Virus record (IMG/VR): IMGVR_UViG_3300010160_000141 | Location: 1 to 33,393 of that record | Source of the DNA: a virus | Length of the DNA: 33,393 nt | Reading direction: 5' to 3' (one strand) | In this document: positions 5,457 through 13,695 of the stretch, piece after piece | Numbering within the stretch: position 1 is the stretch's first letter | Layout: each line of letters begins with the position of its first letter | The notes under the pieces: model-generated | Databases searched by the model: none | What the model saw: only the letters and a program-made list of their open reading frames with translations | What the model was told of the DNA's origin: nothing | Made by a program: the position numbers and the translations under genes

Positions 5457-5628
5457 TGTTGCTGCATCAGAACGCAGTAGAAAGTGGCTTTTCTGCGTCC
5501 AGTGCCGATTGCTGATGACGAAACAATGCACCCATGTCGCGGTGGCTATCGAGGAAAGCGATGCGCTTACTGACAAGCCAGCGCGTGAACTTGTTAGGGG
5601 TATCACAGGAACAGAGCAAACGTGGTGA
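5431..5628 (+). CDS. Doubtful small ORF
   Basis: 65 aa, overlapping the zinc-ribbon gene by 26 bases. A GAGG lies ten bases from the ATG, further than usual. It contains FCVQC and a helical C-terminus (ARELVRGITGTEQTW). A second ATG at about 5515 in the same frame would give a 37-residue form. I recognise no family. Its 5' part runs through two predicted RNA hairpins, which argues for a structured untranslated region as an alternative. Confidence 0.3.
   Translation: MRYPSKGTDVAASERSRKWLFCVQCRLLMTKQCTHVAVAIEESDALTDKPARELVRGITGTEQTW
5453..5498 (+). other. Two adjacent inverted repeats, possible RNA structure
   Basis: CTGATG at 5453-5458 pairs with CATCAG at 5465-5470 around a six-base loop. 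Directly after it, ACGCAG at 5472-5477 pairs with CTGCGT at 5493-5498, with an inner AAAG/CTTT extension. No U-run follows, so these are not typical intrinsic terminators. They may protect or punctuate the upstream mRNA. Confidence 0.35.
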
Positions 5629-5780
5629 TGTGACGGCTAGCCCAACGATATGAGGGCGCTCTGGAAATCTAACCTAGACCTTATGGGTGCAGTAGTCTGA
5701 ATAAGATGGCTGAAGTCGGGGATATCATCCGCTTGGCTTGTCCTATGGGAAATGCTAAAATAAAACAAGGAGAATTCATC
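5629..5780. other. Gene-poor stretch between early and late rightward genes
   Basis: No well-supported gene. Two very short frames are chained here: ATG 5561 to 5653 (30 codons, AGGA six bases upstream) and ATG 5650 to 5700 (16 codons, ATGA overlap). Further short inverted repeats occur (AGCCC/GGGC near 5640-5660; AGAC/GTCT near 5677-5699). No tRNA cloverleaf or T-arm consensus found. The right end holds a strong promoter candidate. Confidence 0.35.
5733..5761 (+). promoter_or_regulatory. Strong candidate sigma70 promoter for the late/virion genes
   Basis: TTGGCT (5733-5738), a 17-base spacer, then TAAAAT (5756-5761) with a TGC extension upstream of the -10 box (extended -10). The predicted start is near 5768, almost at the SD AAGGAGA (5767-5773), so the leader would be very short. 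The -35 and its flank (GCTTGGC) also occur at the Cro-side promoter near 1819. Confidence 0.5.
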
Positions 5781-6146
5781 ATGGCTGCTCAAGATAAAGA
5801 TGTTGCTGACTTCATTTCCACCCTGCTGCACAGTGGGACAGTCACACATTTCATGCACTTATCCACCGACTCCTTTGCTGTTCACATGGCTTTAGGTGGC
5901 TACTACACAGAAATCATTGAGCTGGTGGACAACTTTGCAGAGGCTTACTCTGGGGCGTACCAGAAGATCAAGACCTTCCCTGAGAACTTCCACAATGCCA
6001 AAGACCCTGTGCGCTACCTAGAGAGCATTTGCGACTATGTAAAGAAGAACAGGGAAGCAATGCCAGATGACAGCCAGCTACAGAACATCATTGATGAGAT
6101 AGCTGCCCTGATCGACTCGACACTGTACAAGTTAACACTGAAATGA
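5781..6146 (+). CDS. DUF5856-like helical-bundle protein
   Basis: 121 aa from ATG 5781, with AAGGAGA eight bases upstream, the best SD in this part. The upstream in-frame ATG (5706) covers the promoter. LLHSGTVTHFMHLSTDSFAV, then ALGGYYTEIIELVDNFAEAY, matches the phage DUF5856 family, a four-helix protein reminiscent of Dps/ferritin-like folds (His, Asp and Glu in the helices). Possible metal- or DNA-linked protection during infection; this is not established. It leads the rightward late block and overlaps the glycosyltransferase by ATGA. Confidence 0.7.
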   Translation: MAAQDKDVADFISTLLHSGTVTHFMHLSTDSFAVHMALGGYYTEIIELVDNFAEAYSGAYQKIKTFPENFHNAKDPVRYLESICDYVKKNREAMPDDSQLQNIIDEIAALIDSTLYKLTLK

Positions 6147-6823
6147 TCCGCATCTTTGCAGGCTACGACCCAAGGGAAGCTGTTGGCTTTCATGTTTTCT
6201 GTCAAAGCCTTATTGAGCGAACCAAAGAGCCGGTAGCGATCACTCCCTTTTTTGGCAAGCAGCGGGACGGCTCAAACGCCTTCATTTATCAAAGATTCTT
6301 AGTCCCGTATTTCACAGGGTTCAAGGGCAAGGCAATCTTCATGGATGCTTCAGACATGCTGATGCTGGGCGACATAGATGAGCTGAACAAGCTATTTGAC
6401 CCCACAAAGGCTGTACAGGTCGTTAAACACGACTACAAGACCAAGCACCCCAAAAAGTACATTAACACGCCTATGGAGGCCAAGAACGAGGACTATCCTA
6501 GGAAGAACTGGTCAAGCCTGATCCTGTGGAATTGTGAGCATCCTCGGAACAATGTGTTAACCCCTGATTACATTGATGACCACAGCGGCAGTGACTTGCA
6601 TCGGTTTACCTGGCTGCCCGATTCCTTAATTGGTGAGCTGCCTAAACAATGGAATGTGCTGGTAGGTGAGCAAGACAACGCCAATGCCAAGATAGCGCAC
6701 TACACTCTGGGCATACCGGAGTTTTTTCATTACAAGGACTGCGACCACAGCAAGCCTTGGCACAGCACCAGAAGCAGAATGCTAAACGGCCTCATCAACA
6801 TGAAAGAGCAAGATGGCGACTGA
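6143..6823 (+). CDS. GT8-like glycosyltransferase
   Basis: 226 aa. It begins MIRIFAGYDPREAVGFHVFC and carries YQRFLVPYF and AIFMDASDMLMLGDI (64-78). The DxxD there corresponds to the metal/nucleotide-sugar-binding motif of GT-A glycosyltransferases. SSLILWNC and HYTLGIPEFFHY complete the GT8-like pattern. No membrane segment. It may glycosylate a virion or host-surface component, or modified DNA. The two methyltransferases are upstream and a sugar-modification cluster is at 16306-19099. It overlaps the next gene by 11 bases. Confidence 0.8.
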   Translation: MIRIFAGYDPREAVGFHVFCQSLIERTKEPVAITPFFGKQRDGSNAFIYQRFLVPYFTGFKGKAIFMDASDMLMLGDIDELNKLFDPTKAVQVVKHDYKTKHPKKYINTPMEAKNEDYPRKNWSSLILWNCEHPRNNVLTPDYIDDHSGSDLHRFTWLPDSLIGELPKQWNVLVGEQDNANAKIAHYTLGIPEFFHYKDCDHSKPWHSTRSRMLNGLINMKEQDGD

Positions 6824-7949
6824 GCAAGAACTTGCCCAAGCGTTAAACCCTGCGTTTGGCATCTATCCCAAGGCTTTTAGGGGCAACACCGGCAACCCGC
6901 AAGACGCTGCCAATTTGCCCGTGGATGTGATGCGAGGGCGCACGGCTGGCTTGTTGGGGATGTTTGGCGATGTTGTTAACCAGCCCAGCGCCTTTACGCC
7001 TGTTAGGGCTGTTCAGTTAGCCATGCAGGGCGTGATGGGGCAAGACAAGTACCCAGACACAGAGCATTTCCTAAAGACCATGCCTTTAGCGCCTACATCA
7101 AGGGCTGGTCAAGTAGCAGGCCAGGCTGCATCGTTTGTGCCGTTAAACCCAGCGCCAGCAGTCAGGGCGGCTAAGGCGGGGGTTCAAGCGCTTGGCCCGA
7201 CAGCCTCAAACATGGCTGAAGATTTCCTGATGCGGCGCGGTTTGATGCCCACCCTTGATGTCTACCACGGCACACCACACACATTGCCGCCAACAGAGCG
7301 CAACCCATTGGGTGAGTTTGATGCGTCTAAGATTGGCACTGGTGAGGGAGCGCAGGCTTACGGCTATGGGATTTATACGGCTGAAAATCCAGCAGTGGCA
7401 AAGGGCTATGCTGATAAATTGGCAACAACTGGACGATCTGGCCCTTGGTGGGAAGCTATGGTTAGGCAGCGCATTGCACAAGGCGAGTCAATTAATGATG
7501 CGAAAAAATTTGTCGCACAAAACAATCCGTCATTAGCTGAAAAAATTGTTGCCATTCCAGATAAGTTGCTTAAAGTAAATAAATCTTTGTACAAAGTAGA
7601 TTTGCCAGATGCAATGATTCCTAAGATGCTGGATTACGACAAGCACCTAAGCGAACAATCGCCCGAAGTGCAAAAAATCCTTTTGCCGTACCAGAAGGAA
7701 ATTGGCGGCAGCTTTGGCACTGGCGAGCAAACATTGACAGCTATTGCGTTTGAGCGGCGCATGAAAGGGCTTGATGACTCACCGGCTGCTGTGGCAGAGC
7801 AATTAAGACAAATGGGCATTCCTGGCGTTAAATATTTTGACGAAGCATCACGCGCCAAGGGTGAAGGCACACGCAACTTTGTCACCTTCCCTGGCGAGGA
7901 AAAGAACTTAACAATTCTAGAGCGCAATGCAGAAAAGAGTGCAAAATGA
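6813..7949 (+). CDS. ADP-ribosyltransferase-like protein with ejection-type N-terminus
   Basis: 378 aa from ATG 6813. Residues 1-145 are Ala/Pro/Gly-rich and low in charge (MRGRTAGLLGMFGDVVNQP, then a PLNPAPAVRAAKAG stretch), similar in style to the internal virion proteins at 23441-27015. From residue about 149 it matches the ADP-ribosyltransferase-like domain of polyvalent phage proteins: YHGTPH (151-156), GTGEGAQAYGYGIYTAENPA (175-194), LYKVDLPD (259-266) and GVKYFDEASR (338-347), consistent with the H-Y-[E/Q] core. It may modify a host protein with ADP-ribose from NAD, perhaps after injection. It lies directly before the terminase genes. The stretch 7480-7620 is more AT-rich than its surroundings. 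Target unknown. Confidence 0.72.
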   Translation: MATEQELAQALNPAFGIYPKAFRGNTGNPQDAANLPVDVMRGRTAGLLGMFGDVVNQPSAFTPVRAVQLAMQGVMGQDKYPDTEHFLKTMPLAPTSRAGQVAGQAASFVPLNPAPAVRAAKAGVQALGPTASNMAEDFLMRRGLMPTLDVYHGTPHTLPPTERNPLGEFDASKIGTGEGAQAYGYGIYTAENPAVAKGYADKLATTGRSGPWWEAMVRQRIAQGESINDAKKFVAQNNPSLAEKIVAIPDKLLKVNKSLYKVDLPDAMIPKMLDYDKHLSEQSPEVQKILLPYQKEIGGSFGTGEQTLTAIAFERRMKGLDDSPAAVAEQLRQMGIPGVKYFDEASRAKGEGTRNFVTFPGEEKNLTILERNAEKSAK

Positions 7950-8275
7950 CTACAGACATAACTAAAGTAGCCAATAGTAGGAAGAAAGCTGGTGGGCGAG
8001 TAGCGGGAACGCCAAACAAGGTCACAGCACAGGCTAGAGAGGCCATAGCGCTGTTTGTTGACGATAACGCCCCTAGACTAGCCCAATGGCTTGATGCAGT
8101 CGCTAACGGCGATCCAGCCCATGATGTCAAACCTAACCCAGCCAAGGCATTTGAGCTGTTTCAGTCTGTGATTGAGTACCATGTACCCAAGCTGGCAAGG
8201 ACAGAAGTCACAGGTGCAGACGGCGGCAGCTTGGTGGTTGAAATTGTGAAATATGCGGATACAAGTTCCAAATAA
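7946..8275 (+). CDS. terS: Small terminase subunit
   Basis: 109 aa, ATGA-coupled. The basic N-terminus KKAGGRVAGTPNKVTAQARE is typical of a group of small terminase proteins. It is followed by an Ala-rich helical part (LAQWLDAVANG, then NPAKAFELFQSVIEYHVPKL) and a short C-terminal strand. It recognises phage DNA and stimulates the large subunit. Position immediately before, and 23 bases overlapping with, the large terminase supports the assignment. Confidence 0.75.
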   Translation: MTTDITKVANSRKKAGGRVAGTPNKVTAQAREAIALFVDDNAPRLAQWLDAVANGDPAHDVKPNPAKAFELFQSVIEYHVPKLARTEVTGADGGSLVVEIVKYADTSSK

Positions 8276-9620
8276 CTGGCAACCCAGACATTACCAGCGC
8301 AAGGCTTGGTCTTACCTTGAAAATGGCGGTAAACACGCTGAACTGATCTGGCACAGGCGATCTGGCAAAGATGATCTTGCACTAAATTGGGGCGCTGTAG
8401 CGGCGTTTGAACGGCCAGCTAACTATTGGCACATGCTGCCTGAGTACGGCCAAGCCCGTAAAGCGATCTGGCAAGCTGTTAATCCTCGCACGGGCAAGCG
8501 CAGAATTGATGAGGCATTCCCTAAAGAGCTGCGTAGCAATACCCGCGAACAGGAAATGCAGATCATGTTTAAGAACGGGTCAACTTGGCAGCTTGTGGGC
8601 GCTGACTCCTTTAATTCGCTGGTAGGTTCTACCCCTGCTGGCGTAGTGTTCTCAGAATGGGCATTGACTAACCCTGCTGCAAGGGCTTATCTGCGCCCAA
8701 TCTTGGCTGAGAACAACGGCTGGCAAGTCTACATAACCACACCCCGCGGCCGCAACCATGCAATGCGTACTTACAACGCAGCCAAGGAGTCAAGCGCATC
8801 TTTTGCCCAGCTTCTGACTGTTGATGACACTGGCGCAATCAGCCCTGAAAGGCTGGAGGAAGAACGCAAGGCATACATCGCAGAATATGGCGCAGATGAG
8901 GGGATGGGGCTGTTCGAACAGGAATACTACTGTTCTTGGGCGGCGGCAATCTTGGGCGCTTACTACGCAAAAGAGATGCGCCAGGCTGAAAACGAGGGGC
9001 GCATCAGGGTTTTACCTTTTGATCCTGAAAGCCCTGTTTTTAGTGCATGGGATTTGGGTTACAGAGATGACACGGCGGTCTGGTTTTATCAGGTGGTCAG
9101 GGGCGAGATCAGGGTTATGGATTACTACGCAGTCTCAGGCGCAAGTATTGAGGAGATTGCTGATGTAGTCATTGGCAAGGGCTACCGCTACACCAAGCAC
9201 TATTTACCCCACGATGCGAGAGCCAAGACGCTGGCATCAGGTGGCAAATCAATTGTCGAGCAACTGGCAGCGCACTTGGGCGGCATGGCAAAGCTGGCAA
9301 TCGTGCCTGAAATTGGGGTACAGGACGGCATTCAGGCGGTGCGGATGATCTTGCCCTACTGCTATTTTGACCCTAGCTGCGATGAGGGGCTGGAAGCACT
9401 CAGACAGTACCAAAGAGAGTACGATGAGGAAAAAAAGGCTTTTAGGCAAAATCCTCGCCATGACTGGTGCTCACACCCTGCTGATGCGTTTAGAATGTTA
9501 GCAGTGGCCTACCGGCAAGAGAACAAAGATTTAGCGCCACCTAAAGGCAAAACCCTGCAAACCATTACTCTCGATGAGATGTGGGACTTTGAGAACACTC
9601 ACAAACAGGAGCGAATATGA
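8253..9620 (+). CDS. terL: Large terminase subunit (packaging ATPase and nuclease)
   Basis: 455 aa. ATPase part: a variant Walker A WHRRSGKD (33-40), Walker B VVFSEW with catalytic Glu135, and coupling motif TTPRG (162-166). Nuclease part: SAWDLGYRDDTAVWF with Asp267, an Asp near 290, PHDA (319-322) and HPADAF with Asp411, as in the RNase H-like terminase nucleases. Length is usual for the family. It drives DNA into the prohead and cuts the concatemer. The WHRRSGKD form is shared by many podovirus terminases. Confidence 0.95.
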   Translation: MRIQVPNNWQPRHYQRKAWSYLENGGKHAELIWHRRSGKDDLALNWGAVAAFERPANYWHMLPEYGQARKAIWQAVNPRTGKRRIDEAFPKELRSNTREQEMQIMFKNGSTWQLVGADSFNSLVGSTPAGVVFSEWALTNPAARAYLRPILAENNGWQVYITTPRGRNHAMRTYNAAKESSASFAQLLTVDDTGAISPERLEEERKAYIAEYGADEGMGLFEQEYYCSWAAAILGAYYAKEMRQAENEGRIRVLPFDPESPVFSAWDLGYRDDTAVWFYQVVRGEIRVMDYYAVSGASIEEIADVVIGKGYRYTKHYLPHDARAKTLASGGKSIVEQLAAHLGGMAKLAIVPEIGVQDGIQAVRMILPYCYFDPSCDEGLEALRQYQREYDEEKKAFRQNPRHDWCSHPADAFRMLAVAYRQENKDLAPPKGKTLQTITLDEMWDFENTHKQERI

Positions 9621-9892
9621 GCCAGCCAGTAGCAGAAGTCGGTGCATACAAAAACATGACCGCAACAGGCGATGTAACCACAGGCCCATGCCAGCTTCTT
9701 GGGTTTTACGTCAACAGCACCACAGTAGGCACAGTAGTGCTTAAAGATGGCGGCTCAAGCGGCACAGTCATTTGTGGCACGATCACACCGGCCGTAGGTT
9801 TTCACCGATTTCCAGCGAATGTAGGCACAAGCCTGCATTTCACTGAGGGCGGCACATTGGATATAACCTTCTTCTTTGCCGCTGGCTTCTGA
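9617..9892 (+). CDS. Small beta-rich protein between terminase and portal
   Basis: 91 aa, ATGA-coupled on both sides (portal ATG at 9892). Sequence such as LLGFYVNSTTVGTVVLKDGG, GTVICGTITPAVGFHRFP and LDITFFFAAGF suggests a small jelly-roll- or Ig-like beta domain. Small proteins of this kind recur at this position in aquatic podoviruses and may decorate the virion. No family name known to me. Confidence 0.6.
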   Translation: MSQPVAEVGAYKNMTATGDVTTGPCQLLGFYVNSTTVGTVVLKDGGSSGTVICGTITPAVGFHRFPANVGTSLHFTEGGTLDITFFFAAGF

Positions 9893-12198
9893 TGGCTTAC
9901 GAAGACACAGGCGCTTACAAGGGCGAAAACCCTGGCCCGTATTGGCACGACCAGATAGCAAACGCTGAAAAGGTCTTTGACAAGTGGGACAGGCGAGGCC
10001 ATAAGATTATTAAGCGCTACCGCGATGAGCGCGATGCGGTAGAGATGCCGAGGATGAAGTTCAACATCCTGTGGTCAAACATTCAAGTGCTGATGCCTTC
10101 CTTGTACGGGCGGCAGGCCAAGCCTGAAGTATCACGCAGATACATGGATCAAGACCCTGTAGGGCGCTTAGCCTCCACCATGCTGGAGCGCGTGATCGAG
10201 TATGAAACAACCCAATTTAACGACTTTGACAGCGCAATGGTCAACGCTGTGCAAGACCGGCTGTTGCCAGGTCGAGGCACAGTCTGGATTCGTTACGAGC
10301 CTGTAATCGTAGGTGAGCCAGCGCCCGAAGTCGAAGTCGAGCTTGGGGAAGCTGAAGAACCGCAAGTTTCCAATGTCCAAGAGTCGGGCGAGTCGATTGA
10401 CGCTGCCCACAGCCCTGTGGATTACGTCTATTGGAGCGACTTTCTGCACAGCCCAGCCCGTACATGGGATGAAGTCTGGTGGGTAGCCCGTGCCGTCTAC
10501 ATGACCCGCGATGAGGGTGTAGAGCGCTTTGGCGATGTGTTTAAGAATGTCGGCCTGACTGACCAGAACACAGATGATGATGGCAAGAATCAGCAGACAG
10601 TCAAGACCACATTTGAGAAAAAGGCCAAGGTTTTTGAGATATGGAACAAGCGCACTTTCAAGGTGTGCTGGGTTGCCAAGGGCTATCCCCAGTCGCTTGA
10701 TGAGCGTGATGACCCGCTAGAGCTAGAAGGCTTCTTCCCTTGTCCTAAGCCCCTGATTGCTACGACCACCACGGGGACAATGATCCCTGTTCCTGACTAC
10801 TGCGAATACGAAGACCAAGCGCAAGAGCTGGACAACCTGACACAGCGCATCTATATGCTGACCAAAGCCTGCAAGGTGGTCGGTGTGTTTAACGCTGAGT
10901 TTAAGGAGCTGGGTCGCCTGTTTACTGAGGGCATCGACAACAAGATGTTCCCTGTGACAAGCTGGGCAGCGATGAGCGAAAAGGGTGGGCTAAAGGGTGC
11001 TATCGACATGATGGACACCTCGCAGATCATCATCACGCTGCGTGAGTTGTATGCGGCGCGGGAGCAAGTCAAGCAGTCTATCTACGAAATCATGGGCATT
11101 TCGGATATTTTGCGCGGCGCATCCAAGGCGCAAGAAACTCTGGGCGCACAGCAGCTTAAAGCTAACTTTGGATCGCTGCGATTGAGAAGCAGCCAAGGCG
11201 AAGTGGCTCGGTTTGCTACGGACATTTTTAAGCTCAAAGCGCAAGTTATCTGTAAGTTTTACCCTCCTGAGCTGATTGTCGAGATGTCGGGCGTGATGAA
11301 TACGCCAGATGGTCAAGACCCGCAAATGCTGCAAGCTGCGATCCAGATGCTGTCAAACAGCACGATCCGCGACTTCCACATTGCAGTCGAGGCTGACAGC
11401 TTGGCTCAGATTGACGAGCAAGCAGAGAAACAAGGCGCACAAGAGGCTGTTCAGGCTATTGGGCTGTTCTTGCGTGAAGCCATGCCAATGGTAGGCTCTG
11501 CGCCTGAAACGCTGCCAATGGCCTCAGAGATGCTGCTATTCCTTGTGCGCCGGTTTAAGGCTGGCAGGGGGCTGGAATCGGCTGTTGAACGGGCTATGAA
11601 AGCGCTGCAAGACAAGGCAGACCAAGCTGCCCAGCAACAGCCAGCGCCCGATCCGGAGCAAATCAAGATGCAAGCCCTGGCGCAGTCTGAGCAAATGAAG
11701 ACGCAAGCGCAAGTGCAGTCAGACCAGATGAAGCTGCAAGCAGAAATGCAAATGGCGCAAGCCCGTGCTGAGTTTGACATGCAAATGCAGCAGGCCAAGA
11801 CTCAGGCAGACATGCAAATAGCGCAGATGAAGGCTGAATTTGAGACTGTTAAGCAACAAAACGAGATGCAAATTAAGGCCAGAGAGATGGCAGGGAAGGA
11901 AGAATATGAACGATGGAAAGCAGAGCTGGACGCAGCGACTAAAATTATGGTTGCGCGAATTGGGAGTAACCCTGGGGTTGATTTACCAGTCGTTGAAGCG
12001 GCGGCTGCACAAATAACCAACGAGCTGGGCGGCACGATTTTGACGGCAATGGACAAGATTGCCATGATGCACGACCAGATGGCGAATCTCCACGGCGAGT
12101 CAATGCAAAACATTGGCAATGCCATGCAAAGGCTTAACGCACCGAAGAAGGTAGTGCGGGGCGCTGACGGCATGGTGATCGGGGTAGAGACAGCATGA
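9892..12198 (+). CDS. Portal (head-tail connector) protein
   Basis: 768 aa, long like the P22-type portals. The N-terminal part includes WHDQIANAEKVFDKWDRRGH, FNILWSNIQVLMPSLYGRQA and PKPEV-type segments usual for this family. An acidic loop (about 140-175) is rich in Glu and Pro. Residues about 590-685 contain repeated Q-M-K/Q-A units (QMKTQAQVQSDQMKLQ) forming a long helix or barrel comparable to the P22 portal barrel inside the capsid. A twelve-copy ring is expected at the packaging vertex. It follows the terminase and precedes the scaffold and coat genes. Confidence 0.9.
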   Translation: MAYEDTGAYKGENPGPYWHDQIANAEKVFDKWDRRGHKIIKRYRDERDAVEMPRMKFNILWSNIQVLMPSLYGRQAKPEVSRRYMDQDPVGRLASTMLERVIEYETTQFNDFDSAMVNAVQDRLLPGRGTVWIRYEPVIVGEPAPEVEVELGEAEEPQVSNVQESGESIDAAHSPVDYVYWSDFLHSPARTWDEVWWVARAVYMTRDEGVERFGDVFKNVGLTDQNTDDDGKNQQTVKTTFEKKAKVFEIWNKRTFKVCWVAKGYPQSLDERDDPLELEGFFPCPKPLIATTTTGTMIPVPDYCEYEDQAQELDNLTQRIYMLTKACKVVGVFNAEFKELGRLFTEGIDNKMFPVTSWAAMSEKGGLKGAIDMMDTSQIIITLRELYAAREQVKQSIYEIMGISDILRGASKAQETLGAQQLKANFGSLRLRSSQGEVARFATDIFKLKAQVICKFYPPELIVEMSGVMNTPDGQDPQMLQAAIQMLSNSTIRDFHIAVEADSLAQIDEQAEKQGAQEAVQAIGLFLREAMPMVGSAPETLPMASEMLLFLVRRFKAGRGLESAVERAMKALQDKADQAAQQQPAPDPEQIKMQALAQSEQMKTQAQVQSDQMKLQAEMQMAQARAEFDMQMQQAKTQADMQIAQMKAEFETVKQQNEMQIKAREMAGKEEYERWKAELDAATKIMVARIGSNPGVDLPVVEAAAAQITNELGGTILTAMDKIAMMHDQMANLHGESMQNIGNAMQRLNAPKKVVRGADGMVIGVETA

Positions 12199-12908
12199 GC
12201 CTAGCCCTTGCTGATCGGGTAAGGCAGACAACCACCTCAACCGGCACGGGGACAATAACCCTTGATGGCTCGGTTGAGGGGTTTCAGTCGTTTGCGGTAA
12301 TTGGCAACAACAACACCACTTATTACACGATTGCAGGCGGCGCACAGTGGGAAGTCGGGATCGGGACTTATTACGGCGGGACGCTAGCGCGAACCACTGT
12401 AATTTCCTCATCCACAGGCTCAAAACTTGACCTTGCGGCTGGCACAAAGGATGTGTTTGTCACGCTGCCATCAAGTGTGGCAGTCACCAGTGGCACGGAT
12501 GTCACTTTTACAAAGGTCACATCTCCAACAGTACAGGCCACCAATTCAGGCGGTTTGGCCTTAAAAAACTCTGCTGGCACGACCCAAATGAGCATGGGCG
12601 CAGGGGGCGGTGACAACATCTCCCTGAATGTATCGACTAACCTTAACGGCGCAAATTCTCAAATAGACATCAGCCCTACTGGTACGGGTCATGTCCACAT
12701 GAAGCCTAGCGGCTCGGGGTCGGTTGAAATAGCGCCAATCAACGCTGGTACTTTGGACAACCTGGTCATTGGCGGCATCACGCCAAAAGCCGTCACTGCA
12801 ACCTCATTGACCATCACAACCGGCACGATTTCCACTGCGCCAAGCGGCGGCACAGACATAGTTAACAAAACCTATGCAGATGGATTAGCCGCCAAGTGGG
12901 GTGATTGA
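12195..12908 (+). CDS. Virion protein, tail-fibre-like, beta-structured
   Basis: 237 aa, ATGA-coupled to the portal. It begins MSLALADRVRQTTTSTGTGT, with GFQSFAVIGNNNTTYY and GTYYGGTLARTTV, an N-terminal domain often seen on aquatic phage fibre or decoration proteins. The rest is Thr/Ser/Gly-rich repeats (TGTGHVHMKPSGSGSVEIAP), like trimeric beta-helical fibres, and it ends with NKTYADGLAAK, a tail-fibre-type segment. Likely a minor fibre or spike; receptor unknown. Confidence 0.65.
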   Translation: MSLALADRVRQTTTSTGTGTITLDGSVEGFQSFAVIGNNNTTYYTIAGGAQWEVGIGTYYGGTLARTTVISSSTGSKLDLAAGTKDVFVTLPSSVAVTSGTDVTFTKVTSPTVQATNSGGLALKNSAGTTQMSMGAGGGDNISLNVSTNLNGANSQIDISPTGTGHVHMKPSGSGSVEIAPINAGTLDNLVIGGITPKAVTATSLTITTGTISTAPSGGTDIVNKTYADGLAAKWGD

Positions 12909-13270
12909 TGTTTGGCTTTGCGGCATTTGCAGAGCTGCCATTTGCCACTGTTGGCGTAGGTGTAGCGCCAGCACCGACTGAAGTTTTATTAGGTGGTCAC
13001 TTTGGCTTTGATGAGAAAAAGCGTGATGCACAGTGGGCAAAAGATCGCAAGCTAGAGGCGCAGCGCAAGCAAAAGCTCAAAGAAGCGCTGTTTGGCCTGC
13101 CGCCAGAAGTGCGGGAAGAAATCACATCCTCACCCGATCAAGCAATAGATGTTGCGCTAAGTAAACAAGTTAACTATGATGCGCTGATGCAGCGGGTCAA
13201 AGACCTAGAAGCTAGGGTTAGGCGCAAGCAAGACGATGACGATATTGCAATGATTTTGGAGTTGATATGA
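12908..13270 (+). CDS. Small head-region protein with coiled-coil C-terminus
   Basis: 120 aa from ATG 12908 (TGATG overlap with the preceding stop). The first 35 residues are hydrophobic and Ala/Pro-rich (FGFAAFAELPFATVGVGVAP), possibly a virion anchor rather than a true signal peptide. Residues 40-121 are highly charged and helical (KKRDAQWAKDRKLEAQRKQK, and VNYDALMQRVKDLEARVRRK). Function unknown; position between portal and scaffold suggests a head assembly factor. Confidence 0.6.
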   Translation: MFGFAAFAELPFATVGVGVAPAPTEVLLGGHFGFDEKKRDAQWAKDRKLEAQRKQKLKEALFGLPPEVREEITSSPDQAIDVALSKQVNYDALMQRVKDLEARVRRKQDDDDIAMILELI

Positions 13271-13695
13271 AACGCACTTGGGTCTACCCCGTTGACGGCA
13301 GCGAACCTTACGAGGCAACGTCTGGCGCATATCGCGGCGAGATAATTACCACTGTAATGGGCGACATTGAGCCGTTTCGGTCACCGGATGGGGTCATGAT
13401 TACAGGGCGCAAGCAGTGGCGGGAACATTTAAAAGCCACAGACAGCATAGAAATGGGCCATTCTGATGTAAAGTATGCTCAACAAGAGTGGAACAGGAAA
13501 AAGGAAGTTCAGCGGGAACGGCTAAAGGGTCAGGTCGCCACAGTGCAAGAGTTTGACCGGCCAGGCTCACCGATTGCCCCAATGCGGATGAGCAATCTGA
13601 ATGTGGAGATGGCAAACCGCCTGCATAACAGGCCAATGCCAGAGCGCAAAGAAATGATTAAAATGACTTTGGAACAAATGAAAAGGATGAAGTGA
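13267..13695 (+). CDS. Conserved head-region protein, function unknown
   Basis: 142 aa, ATGA-coupled. N-terminal WVYPVDGSEPYEA and PFRSPDGVMITGRKQWREH recur in phage proteins placed before the scaffold. The C-terminal half is basic and helical (RKKEVQRERLKGQVATVQEF) and ends KMTLEQMKRMK. It may help scaffold or portal incorporation. No enzymatic motif. Confidence 0.6.
   Translation: MKRTWVYPVDGSEPYEATSGAYRGEIITTVMGDIEPFRSPDGVMITGRKQWREHLKATDSIEMGHSDVKYAQQEWNRKKEVQRERLKGQVATVQEFDRPGSPIAPMRMSNLNVEMANRLHNRPMPERKEMIKMTLEQMKRMK

Noticed and set aside
5629-5780. tRNA gene in the structured gap
   Set aside because: Hairpins are present but no T-arm consensus, seven-base acceptor stem or anticodon arm can be assembled.
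11451-12173. Antisense frames rich in Cys/Ile/Ala opposite the portal coiled coil
   Set aside because: Reverse reading of repeated CAA/ATG/GCA codons gives pseudo-membrane sequence; no start signals.
12195-12908. Second major receptor-binding fibre
   Set aside because: The N-terminal domain and position before the scaffold suggest a minor virion fibre or decoration protein; there is not enough evidence to call it receptor-binding.
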